Source of the DNA: Gelatoporia subvermispora B
Taxonomy: Eukaryota; Basidiomycota; Agaricomycetes; Polyporales; Gelatoporiaceae
Assembly: GCA_000320605.2 (NCBI GenBank)
Contig: KB445795.1
Location: 1,053,867 to 1,117,866, forward strand
Direction of reading: 5' to 3'
DNA: 64,000 nt
Shown: positions 23,882 through 35,082 of the stretch, piece after piece
How positions within the stretch are numbered: the first letter of the stretch is position 1
Layout: each line of letters begins with the position of its first letter
Position numbers and translations under genes: made by a program
Notes under the pieces: generated by a model
Told to the model about the DNA's origin: nothing
Databases searched by the model: none
The model's input: only the letters and a program-made list of their open reading frames with translations

Positions 23882-25230
23882 TTACTCGGTGACAACACTT
23901 TGATCTGACCCTCGTGCATCCCCGAATCGCCATGTCTCAATCATGCCTTTGCCGACCTTGCTGTATCCACCAAGCACTAGCCGTTGTGCGTTCACTGCCA
24001 TTGCATTGACTTTCGCAACATTTTGGGAGGCAGCAGTCCATATTTGGGCGGCTTGCAAAGCATTCGCGTCATTTCGTGTGACAGAGAAGACAATGATGGT
24101 CCCAAGTAGTGTTGAAGCAATGACATTCGGACCGGAGAATGCACTGAGACATACATCAGTGAGCACCGGCTCGAGAACGCTGATCCACACTTACATTGCG
24201 ACCACGGGCCCATTCGCTGCTTGGATCCATAAGCCTTCTTCAGCTCTCAGTCCTTCCCATTTTCGGCTCTTCTTTTTATTGCCTGCTGAAGCGGCAGGTG
24301 CTTTCTCACCCCCGCCTCCGAGCCAAATCCGGCCATCTGCAGTTCCTGCGACATAAAGCCCACTGGGAGACATAGCCGAACATTGTATGAAGGGTGGCGA
24401 TAAAGCAATCCCAGACTCGGCGGGTGCACTCGCTGGAGACCGCGAACGTCAGATGTGCCCAGTTCATGTGAGGGTTTTTACGCACAAACATCATGACGGG
24501 AAAGCACAGATCCCTGCTTGAAGTCGAAATGCAGGATGGCAGAATCATAGCCTCCGCTGACGATTTCACTGGGGCGATCGGGAACAAATTTGACTGTCGC
24601 ACAGATCTGGAGCCCCGACGTCAGAAGAAACCACCATAGATGGCAGAAACATAGACCCACACTGTTGTGCTTGGCCCTCATACGTGAGACACGCGACGTA
24701 GACACTTCGACTGTGCCGACAGTCCCCGAGTCCGTGCTAAACGCCATAAATTTGCCATTGTCGCTGAGGCGAAGCTACGTATGTCTTCCAGGGAATCCAG
24801 CGGCAACAGATGTTGACTCACCTCGTTAAGAACGTCCTCATCATCTTCTCCAAGCTCTAAGCGGCACGTAGCATCGTCCACCGTCAGAATAAGTTTCGGT
24901 GTATCCAGCTGGAATCTGAGGGCACTTCGACCAGCTGCCGCCCAGACGGTAGTGGGCACTCCTGATGCATTGTAGGAGCAGGCTACAGAGGAGACCTCAT
25001 CGCCGAGGGACTTGATGCCTTTTGTTGCTCGAGATGAGGAGAGGTCATATACTCGCACAGTGCCATCGTCTGAGCGGTCATTCAACATCGTATCGGTGAA
25101 ACCGGTCCAGACTACAGGACTGACCAGTACCAACGCATACGTACAGCGACGACGACGATGCGATCTCGAGAGAAGCGACAGCCGATGGCACTGGGATAGC
25201 AGAATGAAATGTCGGACTGAGCTTGCTCAT
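23882..25230 (-). CDS. WD40-repeat protein, WDR53-like
   Basis: Six exons (25131-25230, 24822-25069, 24661-24774, 24486-24606, 24195-24432, 23882-24143) join in phase to 360 residues. WD40 features include DDGTVRVYDLSSS, LRLSDNGKFMAFSTDSGTVG, FVPDRPSEIVSGGYDSAILH and MSPSGLYVAGTADGRIWLGG. The ALSPPFIQ segment before the last blades resembles the animal WDR53 family, a presumed substrate receptor or scaffold of unknown process. The low-complexity loop around GGGGEKAPAASAGNKKK is a typical inter-blade insertion. It runs tail-to-tail with the Tim17-like gene only 26 bp away. Its promoter side carries a (GGA)n tract and a retrotransposon relic. WDR53 orthology is moderate; the WD40 fold is firm. 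Confidence 0.8.
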
Positions 25231-25319
25231 CGGGACGAGATGGAGGTCGGTGCGCAACCTATGCGAGCGGCTACGCGTGCAACTCGTTGATCGACGTGAG
25301 TCGACGCGCCGCTTGTTAT

Positions 25320-25346
25320 GGAGGAGGAGGAGGAGGAGGAGGAGGA
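25320..25346. repeat. (GGA)9 microsatellite
   Basis: Nine perfect GGA units. On the minus strand this is a TCC tract immediately beyond the 3' side of the retrotransposon relic and about 90 bp upstream of the WDR53-like start. Confidence 0.9.
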
Positions 25347-25517
25347 TATAAGTATTACCCGGTTCGGTCCCCATCAGGAACACCGGGGTCTGTACCCATA
25401 CGGGGTGCTACCGAGTATGTATGTACAGGACATAACCACATCGCCACCGCTTTCGATAGGGCTGTACTGCAGCTACTACTAATACTACGAAGTATACTAA
25501 CAGTACAGTCCAGGCCG

Positions 25518-26710
25518 TCATCGCGAGCCGACTATCAGGCGCAGCTCCGTGGTCAGTCGGCGCCCCAGTGGCGCGTGCAACGCTCTCTCCTCCAGCAGCA
25601 TGTCCAGCGCGGGCCCCGGTGTGCGGGCATGCGTCCGTATGGACGGAAACTCTGCATCTACCTTTCGCCACAGCTCGCCACGCAGCATGACCAACTCCGC
25701 GCTACCTTCGCACACGAAGAGCGCGTGTAGCGGGTCCTCTACGTCCGATGCGCACAGACGACAAAGTCGCAGGTGTCGCGGCACGCGTGCGCGGTATCGT
25801 TCAGCCCACCACCGGAGCCACTCCACTGCGAGGGGGTGGTCCGACACGAGCAGGCGAGTGAGGGCGGCGCGGTGTTGTGGCACGAGGGCGTTGAGGTACG
25901 GGCGAAAAGCTAGGACCTTCGCGCGTTCACACAGCAGGATGGATTTCGGCGACGTCGCGACGGGTGGCAGCCAGGTACTCTTCCAGTGAGGTGAGCACGT
26001 TCGCACAGTGTCTTGGCCATATCTGCGGACGGCGGCGTCGCGAAATCAAACAGCACTGGCACTGGCAGCCCTGCGAGGACGTGATGAAGGTCGGACACCC
26101 ACGATGGGTGGCCCTCGCGTGCAATTGCGTAGCTCTCCGCGAGCGCGGTACGCACGTAGGGTGCCCGATCCGTGAAAGAGCATATGTAGTGGAGAAAGAG
26201 AACAGCGAGAAGTACGCGGCGATACTGCAGAGGGTGCAGCCCGGGTTCGGTGAAAAGGGGGACAAGCGAGCATCGGTTGGAGAGCTTGAGGACGCGCCGG
26301 AGGTGGCTGTGTTGGACGTCTTCGAGCTGGGCCAGGAGTCCCGTGTCTACAGCAAACATCACCTCGCAGGCGTATGTCAAGTACGGATCTACACGCGCCA
26401 TGTAGAGCAACCGTCCCTCCTACGCGGGGATGTCGCCGACCAATGCTTCCGCCACGAATGTTGCGGACAACACCGTCGAGCCTTTTCTGCCTTGGTAGAG
26501 TAATGTGGCGAGAAGATGTTGCATTCTGTCGAGCAGAACACCGCGCCTAGGAAGCAGGGGTTTCAGAGAGCTAGCGTAGGTATGCGTTCCCGAGGTGCAA
26601 CGAGAAGTGCAGCCCTGCTGGCAGGAGTCCGAAAGCCATAGCGACCGTCTTGACGGTATTGGTGAGTACGAACGATTCAGTGTTGCCCCAGCGCTGCACC
26701 GCGTGGTCGT
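25518..26710 (-). pseudogene. Decayed non-LTR (LINE) retrotransposon fragment, end of reverse transcriptase and C-terminal region
   Basis: Reading leftward, a reverse-transcriptase 'thumb' fragment (TNTVKTVAMAFGLLP, like the post-YADD block) is followed by MQHLLATLLYQGRKG and ARVDPYLTYACEV. A zinc-type motif RLCRLCASDVEDPLHALFVC (C-x2-C-x8-H-x4-C), characteristic of the C-terminus of fungal LINEs, comes last. Three lesions are visible: a frame change near 26585, an in-frame TAG at 26420-26422, and another frame change near 25960. The endonuclease and most of the reverse transcriptase are missing, as expected of a 5'-truncated copy. It fills most of the interval between two divergent host genes. 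Exact ends are uncertain. Confidence 0.75.
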
Positions 26711-26819
26711 GATCTCTAGACGCCTGCCCGCCCGGCCCCTTACCACTGTCTCGTTGAAATCCTCTCGCTGATAACCTTGTTCTCGACGATACGCACACAT
26801 CGACAACGATTTCATAAGT

Positions 26820-29090
26820 ATGCAAACTCCAACAAGTCTTGCCCCGAAGACATCAGCAGAGCTGAAGAAGTTGTTGGAGCATGATACGAAGGTCAAGGTC
26901 GCCGGTAAGACGTCATGCATGCGCGTAGTAGTTGGTCTGGCTCACATATTCTTGTGTTCATGTAGGTATCGATGGTACGCATATGCTTGCGCATTTCGAA
27001 TCAGCGGTATTCCAGGTTTTGAGAATTTGCAGTTGATGGCGTCCTGCGCGGAAAGTACATGGTACGCACTGTCCCTGAGCGGTTTGTCTGCCCGTCGCCC
27101 CTGTGCTGACGATCCTCAGTCCAAGGAGAAGTTCATCAGTGTCGCCACTTCCGATGGCTTTGGTTTCTGCAGCGTTATTTTGTGAGTCGATTACGGGTTT
27201 CTCTGTAGTCTATTCTGTTGAACCCTCTGGTTATGATCCCAGCGGATGGGACATGCACGACATGGTGTATACGAAGGAGCTCCTCATCTCCAATCGCGCG
27301 AACGGATATCGCGATCTACTCGCCTCTATCGACCTGTCTACATTCCGTCGTATTCCTTGGGAGAACAACGTTCCGTTCTTCTTGGTTTCATTCCTGGACC
27401 CCGATACCAAAGAGCCTATCTGTGCCGATCCTCGTGGCGTCTTGCGCAAAGTTATAGAGCAGGTCGGTAGTAAGGGACTGAAGTGCTACGCCGGCTGTGA
27501 ATATGAGGTATGTCACATCCCACACTCTACTAATTCCAAGTATTTAAGCATCCACGCAAATAGTACTTCCAATTCCAAGGTAGACAGATATATCTCTAGC
27601 GAAATCTGGCTTGACGAACAAGTATCCCTCAGAAACGCCGCATACTCTTGCGGAGAAGAAATTTACCAATCTTCAACCACTCACCTCCGGCAGTATGTCT
27701 CCCGTAGTGCTATTATGCGTCACGAAATGGAGATGACCTCTCGTCTATCCAGTGCACGGATATTCTTTGTTGCGCACCCAGTTGAACACTGAGTACTTCA
27801 ACGATCTCTTTGACGAAAGTACCAAGTTCGAAGTCCCGCTCGAAGCGCACCGTAAGTTATCGGTGATGTAGACATATCTGATTTAGTCTGATCTCGCGAG
27901 TCTTGGTACAGACACTGAGACGGGTCCCGGTGTTTATGAGACAGCACTGGCATATACCACTGCTGACCGGATGGCGGACAATGCCATTCTCTTCAAATTC
28001 CTCGCCAAGAGCATTGGCATGAAGCGTGGCGTTGTGCCTAGCTTCATGGCTAAGCCATGGGGCAATGTCAGTGGAATTCATCCCGAATTGTGTCATGATG
28101 CTTATCGATAGTCCGAATTTTAGCTTCCTGGTTGCAGCGGGTGGGGAGGCACTACATGATCTTTAAGTTGAAGAGCTGATCACGCCCGCCTACATCACTA
28201 GACACATACATGTCTCGCTAAGGGATGAACACGGTCGCAATATCTTCGCAGTCTCCGAATCCGAGCTCCGAAGTGGCCGTTCTGGCGCTTCACACTCCGA
28301 GACCAGATTCTTCAGCGAAGAGGGTGAATATTTCTTGGCCGGAGTACTAGATGGACTACCAGACAGTGCGTTTCCGCCTCGTTCGACTGACTCTTTGCAT
28401 AAGGTGTCACTCACTCCCCTCTTACAGTTATGCCATTGGTTTGTCTCGAGTACATACATGTCTCAGATGACTAATCCATTGCTTCAGCTCGTCCCAACGA
28501 TCAACGGATACAAGCGACTCGTAGGGGGCGAGGCATTCTGGGCGCCGAATGCGGTCACTTACGGGTATGATTCGCGTGCAGCATCTATCCGCATCATCTC
28601 CCCGCCATCGGTTCCAAAGGCCGCCACCAGGCTGGAGATTCGTGTCCCAGGAGCAGACATGAACCCATACTTCGCACTCAGTGCTATCTATGCACTTGGC
28701 CTGCGGGGCATTGAGAAGAAGCTGAAGCTACCAGGCCCGCCTATTAGCCAGCTGACCCCCGAGGACAAGCTGACCGGCAAGGTATGCCTACGTGACGTAT
28801 CTTGAAGGCCCTCATAGCCTGGTCGCTAATGAATCACATCTACCCTCATAGGTCAAGATGCTTCCACAATCCCTCGAGACAGCCACAGAGCGTATGCTTC
28901 GCCCCGAGAGTGTAGCGCGTGAAGTTTTCGGTGACGATTTCGTCGACCACTTTGGTGGTACACGCCAGCATGAAGTAAGATTATGGAATGAAGCTGTGAC
29001 CAACTGGGAGGGTACGGTTAACTTCTGTTTTCCAATTGGTCCGAGCTTGACCAGCTCGATGTAGTTGAGCGATACTTGGAATTGGCCTGA
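26820..29090 (+). CDS. Glutamine-synthetase-like enzyme (type I/FluG-like catalytic domain)
   Basis: ATP-dependent amide ligase of the glutamine synthetase fold, probably forming gamma-glutamyl amides rather than serving as the main glutamine synthetase. Fifteen exons join in phase to 483 residues: 26820-26904, 26966-26974, 27033-27061, 27120-27181, 27243-27507, 27564-27579, 27633-27692, 27753-27851, 27912-28066, 28124-28140, 28202-28365, 28428-28438, 28488-28781, 28852-29011, 29065-29090. Family blocks include GIDVDGVLRGKYMSKEKF, GFGFCSVIFGWDMHD, the Glu-bearing AGCEYEYYFQF, HTETGPGVYE, the His motif SGHIHVSL, and RLEIRVPGADMNPYFALSA. The ending WEVERYLELA is typical. Several exons are only 9, 11, 16 and 17 nt, yet all restore conserved residues, so the gene looks intact. 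Substrate unknown. Confidence 0.88.
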
Positions 29091-29543
29091 GAACGCTTGC
29101 TTTACATCTTTGAGAGTGAAGTCTTGGTGCGTCTCGTGCTCTACATCGACTTCATAGAATGACGGTCTCTTTCAGATGAGTTGGACAGATTGATGTATAT
29201 TAAAGAGTTGCTGAGCCCTATGATGGATCAGCCTGCTGGGCTACAAAGAAATGTATATGTATAATTCAGAGTACGAACAATCTAGACAGTGCGTCATATT
29301 TTGGTCGAAGTTGGAGTTTCCAGTTACTGCCTCAATCTGATATGCGCACTATGCACGCGTTACACGCGTCCACGCCTCGCTTGAAACTGCCCTACTGTCT
29401 TCGAATCGCTGATGCAGTCAGCATCGGACGTATTACCAGACGTACTGATATACATCTGTCAAAGGACAACTCCTGTCCCAACGGTCGCTAGAACATCTTC
29501 TCGATCATCCGCGATATACCGCAAGCACCTTGAGCTCCTAACG
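29091..29543. other. Intergenic, 453 bp; right part is the 5' flank of SKP1-like copy 1
   Basis: From about 29286 the sequence (GTGCGTCATATTT...) matches the flank of the second SKP1-like copy starting near 30312, so the duplication unit includes upstream DNA. The rest shows no coding frame. Confidence 0.5.
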
Positions 29544-30113
29544 ATGGAGGTTTTTATGTACTCGGATAATCGATTCATCGCGGTGGACAATCTTGTACTT
29601 ACTCATCAGGGATTCGGTTTGTTTGAGGACTTCGCCCGAAGCGAGCGGATTATCCAGCTGCAGCAGGCAATGCGAGCTAGCTCATCATAGGGATGTAGGT
29701 GCTAACGGTTCGTCGGAACCTATCCTGTTGCGAACCATCGACGAAGCAATTTTCGAGAAGGCGTGTATAATCGCAGTAACTCAAATACAATACTTTTCAG
29801 GACAGCGAATACCAGATAGTCGAGTGGTGCACCTATCACCAGGATAACGGACAGCGTTTTGCCGAGGGGATCAAGAAGTGGGGCAAACAAATTGTAAGTG
29901 TCGAGACGAAGGTGCTCTCTGCGATCATGAGAGCAGCGAATTACCTCTCGATGTAGCCTATTCTATATGCGAGCAGCATTTCCATCTAAAGGTCATACAG
30001 TTCCGTTGGCATATCTAAGCAACCTCGGGTGCCGGCAGGTGGCTGATTACGTTGTCGGCAAGACACCCGAGGAAATATGCAAGATGTTTGCGACGGTCGA
30101 GGCTGCTTGTTAG
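29544..30113 (+). pseudogene. SKP1-like pseudogene (tandem copy 1)
   Basis: Recognisable relative of the SCF adaptor Skp1 with four exon-equivalents aligned to copy 2: 29544-29640 (same 97-nt length), 29693-29760, about 29806-29964 and 30020-30113. All three 5' splice sites have lost GT: GC at 29641, GC at 29761, AT at 29965. The first acceptor AG is displaced by 2 nt, and an AAG codon has become TAG at 29954-29956. Preserved blocks include IVEWCTYHQDNGQ, AIMRAANYLSM and NLGCRQVADYVVGKTPEEIC. The last exon ends at TAG 30111, short of the Skp1 C-terminus. A working protein is not expected. Confidence 0.82.
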
Positions 30114-30620
30114 GACAGGTGACAATATGAGGATATGTGGTATGCACTCGAGAATGTTTGGTGTGTAATCCAAGCGCGCTATCGTTTGGGCAGAAACGGT
30201 GGTATTCCTATACGCGAGGAGTGTCGAACTATGAAATGGGGTGTACAATGACCAGAGGAATAGTACAGCCGTCCGCCACAATGATACACACCAGAACATA
30301 ACTGGTCCGGACAGTGCGTCATATTTCGATCGCGTCTGTAAATCACAGTAGTTTATTCTCAATGCGGTACGCTGCATGCGCCTATGCCACGAGGCCTAAG
30401 ACGTAGCTCTACTTGCGAAACTGCCCTTGTCTTCGAGATGCTTCAGCGCCTGCGAGCTCCGGATGTGCTGCAGCAGCGCAGTCATCAGCGCAGTCGGCAG
30501 ACGCAGCATCAGATGAACTGATATATACATCTGTCAGAGGACAGTCCTGCTCCAAGCGTCTCCAGATCATCTGTGCATCGACCATTCACGACTCATCGCA
30601 AGCACCTGGAAATCCCGGCT
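30114..30620. other. Intergenic, 507 bp; includes duplicated 5' flank of SKP1-like copy 2
   Basis: From about 30312 to 30620 the sequence aligns with 29286-29543 (shared GTGCGTCATATTT, GATATACATCTGTCA-like and CGCAAGCACCT stretches), with insertions such as a CAGCAGCGCAGTCATCAGC-rich stretch near 30470. The left ~200 bp shows nothing recognised. Confidence 0.5.
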
Positions 30621-31218
30621 ATGGTGACCTTTGTGTGCTCAGACAATCGATCCGTTTCGGTGGATAATTCCGTGATTGCTCATGAAGGGTTCGGTCTCCT
30701 GGAAGACTTCGCTCAAGGTACGCGGATCAGGCAGCCGTAGTAGGTTGTGTAAGTCGGCTCATCACACAGATGTAGGTGACAACGGTTCATCGGAGGCTAT
30801 CCCGTTGCCCAACATCGACGGAGCAGTCTTTGAGAAGGTGTGCACGACCATAATCGATCAATCACTCGAGACACGGCATGGCTGAGGACAGCAAATGTCA
30901 GGTAATCGAATGGTGTACCTATCACAAGGATGACGAACAGCACTCTGCCGAGGATATTAAGAGCTGGGACGAACAATATATAAGCTCTGAGTACAAGATG
31001 CTCTTTGCAATCATATTGGCAGCAAACTACCTCTCGATAAAGCCACTTCTGTACGTGCGCAGCGTTCCCGTATGACGGTTGTACCATTCCACCAACTTAT
31101 TCGAAAAATATTAAGCGATCTCGGGTGCCGGCAAGTGGCAAAGAACATGCGTGGCAAGACTCCTGGCGAAATATGCACTATGTTCAAGATTGTACCATCT
31201 GCAGTCGAACCGGAATAG
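30621..31218 (+). CDS. SKP1-like protein, C-terminally truncated (tandem copy 2)
   Basis: Divergent relative of the SCF adaptor Skp1. Four exons (30621-30717, 30770-30837, 30902-31050, 31116-31218) join in phase to 138 residues with normal splice sites. Introns sit at the same codon positions as in the true SKP1 at 35907, so it arose by DNA duplication rather than retrotransposition. The BTB-like N-half (VTFVCSDNRSVSVDN, LPNIDGAVFEKVIEWCTYH) and the ILAANYLSIKPLLDLGCRQV core are kept. The acidic loop before the core is ~13 residues shorter. A TAG replaces the last codon of the exon-4 equivalent, removing the AQIKKENEWAEDR-type tail that contacts F-box proteins. It could act as a partial adaptor, or be a recent pseudogene without other lesions. 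Confidence 0.72.
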
Positions 31219-31333
31219 GCAACGATCCCCACACGAAGATGAGCAGCTCAGTGGTGCTTATAATGAGACTCCAGAGAAAGTTTCGTAGTCGACGAATCTC
31301 GATCCTTGTAAATGTAGCCTTCGGTCAAATAGA

Positions 31334-32437
31334 TCAGATTGCCCTCATGCTTCCTGCACCGCCAACACCCGTCGCCCCAGGAAGGGGACCACCCGCCGCG
31401 GGTTCTTCGGCAAGGAAATTCGGGTCAAGCTCATCCATGCCTGGATGATGCTCGGCCTCCGTAGCAGGTTGCGAAGCCGCCTCAGCAGCCGCTGCTGGGG
31501 CAGCCTTGGCTTTCTCCTTGTTGGAATGGAGCCAGTGAAGAAAATGTGTCACATCCTGTTCAAAGCCGTGCGTCAGATGGTTGCAATCTCGAGCATAGAC
31601 AGATCTACCTTGGAAATAGTGCTTCCCATAGAGCCTTCGGCAATGAACTTTGGAATGTTCCCGCCGGGGGTACTTGAGGTAGCCATTCGCCATTCGACCT
31701 TGCCGCCATCAAGCTCTTTGAGTCGCTCAACGCTCACGTAGCGGCCCTTCACGCCCTTCTCTTCTAGCTTGGCTAGCTCCGGGTCGTCTGACAGGTCCAC
31801 CGGAATCGAAACAATGAGACTGGTTTTTGCATGGCTCAGCAAAACGCGCGTCTATACAAGGGACAGATATACTAACCCTGTGCGCGGTGACGCCTCCTCT
31901 AGGTGCGTGATTTGGACGACCGTGAATACTCGAGGAGAGACAGGTGGAGGGAAGGTGTAATACAGCGTCCAAATCGAGCTTGTCGGGGACAACTGCTTGA
32001 CGAGCTTCACCTTCTTGATCTCCGGTATGAACCTTGGGTCCAGTAAATTGTTATAAATAGGATGCAGGGCTAAGGCGCCGCAGATCACTCACTGAATCTC
32101 GTTCTCAGCTTTATTGCTACCAAGTTTGCTCCAGAATTCGTCGAAAGTGGCATCCTCCGCTGTATGTTCGCTAATGCGGCAGTGCCAAGCTGCGCCGTCG
32201 TTGGGACCCTTGGGCCGGGAGGACGTCTTGACTGCATTCTTCTGGAACGACTTGCCCTGCTTCCAGGAGGTAGTAGACTCAATTAGCTCATTTCCCAATT
32301 TGAGTATCGTCTCCTCCGAGGGTATCTCTGTGAATCAGTTGTGAGATGCAACACAGGATTGCACAGATGGCCCTGCTTGTACCAGGAATCTTGACCGGGG
32401 TGATACTGAGGTAGAAGTCTTCACCGGTGGACGCCAT
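31334..32437 (-). CDS. DUF3074 domain protein (START-like)
   Basis: Five exons (32383-32437, 32093-32327, 31877-32032, 31609-31819, 31334-31555) join in phase to 292 residues. The central segment EIKKVKLVKQLSPTSSIWTL followed by YYTFPPPVSPRVFTVVQ is diagnostic of the fungal DUF3074 family, a START/Bet v1-like fold of unknown ligand. ESTTSWKQGKSF near residue 35 is the family's N-terminal block. The tail after DVTHFLHWLH is alanine- and glutamate-rich and low in complexity. It lies between the SKP1-like copies and the F-box gene, with no evident link to either. Role unknown; lipid binding is only suggested by the fold. Confidence 0.85.
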
Positions 32438-33081
32438 GAATGCGTGTTGCGAAGTAGAGCGGGTGATGACTGCGGAGCGAATTGGCCTTGGGAGAATGCA
32501 GCACGGAGGTTCGCGTTGAAGGTGGGAGGACAGCAGGCTATTCTTATACTGCTCTCAGATAGGGAGGTCATGCATATCCGAATTGCCCGGGAGAAGAGTT
32601 GATTATCACATCGCCGTCGAAACTAGTGTCAAGGTGTCTCCCGGGGCTGTAAGAGTGCATGGTGTGATAGGCATCTGGGAGGATATGGTGGTAGGCATTG
32701 CGATAATGGGAAGCCTCCAGTTCAGCGTAAGCTGTTCGCGCGCCGCGGCGACCAGGATCGTGTGAGCTCCCGCCATATCTCTGCGACCTCCCATGATCTG
32801 GCAAACACCGCCGACGATGAGCTTCGCCGACAACGAGCTTGGCCCACCCTTATCTACCCTCGACGACAGCTCGACGACCGCGCACAAAATAATGTCTTGG
32901 ATCTTTCTCATGCCTCAAGCCAGAATTCGTTAGCGCGCGCCAATGAAGGCCTGATGTCCATGCATCGAGTTGGTTGCGTGACTCCCACATACAGCCGTCA
33001 GTTCACAGCCGACGACGCCTTGTTGCGCGTGTAGTCCAGCAACCTGTTCGTTCTGCATAAATCTGGTTGAAAGCAACTATC
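32438..33081. other. Intergenic, 644 bp
   Basis: Divergent space between the DUF3074 and F-box genes. Open frames on both strands (for example 32606-32911 minus) have no recognisable domain, no splice partners and no conserved-looking composition. Confidence 0.4.
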
Positions 33082-34877
33082 ATGGCGTCTCAATGCCCGC
33101 CCTTGACATTGGCTCGCTTTCTTGAACCGTCGACATGGGCTCTTCCAGAATTGCTCAGTCCGCAGTAAGTCATTCGCGTTGGATTGTCGAGCAATGCCCT
33201 CATATGTCGCACTAGTACCGAAGAAGGTCGGAGTCTGGCGGGCAAGGTGAGTAGAGGAACGAATATGCCCCAACGTCTGCTGACTGTCGCTGTTATATCA
33301 AGCTGGGCGACTTCGACTCGTCTCTGGCTCTCCTGCACCGCTATCGCAATGCTATGCTCCCGATACATCGCTTGTCAATAGACGTGCTACACCTCATCTT
33401 CCAATACCTTGTGGAAGAGTACGACAGTCCATTGAATGTCGACTTCGGCTCAAATACCTGGAATCATGTCGCACACGTGAGCCATTACTGGAGAGGGGTG
33501 GCTCTATCGTCTCCTACATTGTGGACGCAAATCAGCACACGGTATCCCCAGTCCGCACTTGCATGTCTCAAACGCTCCTGCGATGCCCCAATCACCTTTG
33601 TGATTCATCGACGCATTGGGACCAGCGACGAACTTCCGTCCGAAGTTCTGTCTGCGGTCCTGTCGCACGTCGGCCGTCTATGCAGGGTGTATATACCATG
33701 CATCATGCTCCACAACAGTGCGGGCGAGATATGCGAGGAAATTGCGCCTCTCCTCCGCCAGCCTGCGCCCATGCTACACACCCTGTACGTTTACAAAATC
33801 AGCTCGCATGAAGGCTTCCAGACACTGCCTACGTTATTCCAAGCGGCAACACCGTGTTTGAGGACCTTGGTAGTATGCTTCATGCGACCTACGCTGGAGA
33901 GCTTGGCCTACACACAACTTCGGAAGTTGTTCATCCGAGGCCGGAAGCGGGATAGACTCATGCTAGACACTTCACACCTGCTCAAGATACTGCAGAAGTG
34001 TCCACAACTAGAGGTGCTGAAGCTATTCAAAGCCGGGTTGCAGGCCTCCGGGGAGGATTTACCTAGGATCCAACTACCCAACCTGCGACTAGTTGACCTT
34101 GCTCGCACATCAGCAAGCGTGCTCGTAGATTTCGTTGGCCATATCGAATCTCCGAAGTGCGCCATGTGCCTCTCTGTGTCCCCAGAGAAGTGTGTCAACA
34201 CTAATTCTTATTTATTTGGCGTTCCAAACGACTTGGAACACCAACACGCTTTCCGCGATATCAAAGTTTTGCACGTAGAATTCAAGAGCGACTACAACTC
34301 CGTTAGGCTTACGGGCGCCACTCAACACGCACCCTTCGAGATCTACGCCTCCTCCGGCGAAGGACTTGACGATATACCCGCGAGCGCGACGCATCTACTC
34401 CGGTCGATAGCGAAGACGTTTGACCTCGCATCATTAGAGGAGTTTTCCATCGCCGAGGGTGCATATTCACATGCATTCGGTGGGCTTACGAGAAGCACAT
34501 GGGTGGAGGTACTCGAGCGCATGCCGATGCTGCAGACACTACACATACGGAGTTGTCAAGACGCGGCCTTTAGCAGGGGCATCCTGTCAGCGCTGTCCAC
34601 GCCGACCGGCGTGACAAGCAGGCTACTGTGTCCCAAACTAGAGGTCCTGAGCATAGCGGATGACAAGCATTGGTCTTCGCTGCAGTGTTACACGCTCGCC
34701 GAGGAGCGGTTGAAGCGCGGGTCGCCCATGAAAAGGCTCTCTTTGCGGCTGCCGACGTACGAGCACTTCGAGGACGTCGAGGACACGGATCTGCCTGTGC
34801 TGCGCAAGGTGATTGAGAGCGTGGAGCTGGACCCACCGAACATAGAGTCACCCGTCTTCCCCACCATTGCTTGGTGA
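33082..34877 (+). CDS. F-box protein
   Basis: Putative substrate receptor of an SCF ubiquitin ligase. Exons 33082-33164, 33216-33246 and 33303-34877 join in phase to 562 residues. After a short N-terminal region the F-box runs through LPIHRLSIDVLHLIFQYLV, then HVAHVSHYWRGVALSSPTLW, the form common in the large F-box families of mushroom fungi. The following ~450 residues contain leucine-rich stretches (LRTLVVCFM, CPQLEVLKLFKAG, LPNLRLVDLA, MLQTLHIRSC) suggesting irregular leucine-rich repeats. It lies between two SKP1-like copies on the left and SKP1 itself on the right. An internal ATG at 33354 heads the large exon and is a possible alternative start. Confidence 0.88.
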
Positions 34878-35082
34878 CATACCCCCGGAGAGCAGTGCTC
34901 ACGGACATGCATATCTACCAGCTCCCTCATTCTTCTTGCTAGGACACGGACCTTTACGTCGAATACCCCACTCGGATCCATTCATGAGCCAGGATACAGT
35001 CCAATAACATTAGTGTAGCATATACAAAGCAACATATCAGTATGCATCGAGTACAATGCGCGTCCCTCTTGCACAGAGCGAA

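Noticed and set aside
28141..28201. Stop codons inside the glutamine-synthetase-like gene suggesting a pseudogene
   Set aside because: They fall in a 61-nt intron (donor GTGGGG, acceptor CACTAG); removing it restores the conserved SGHIHVSL motif.
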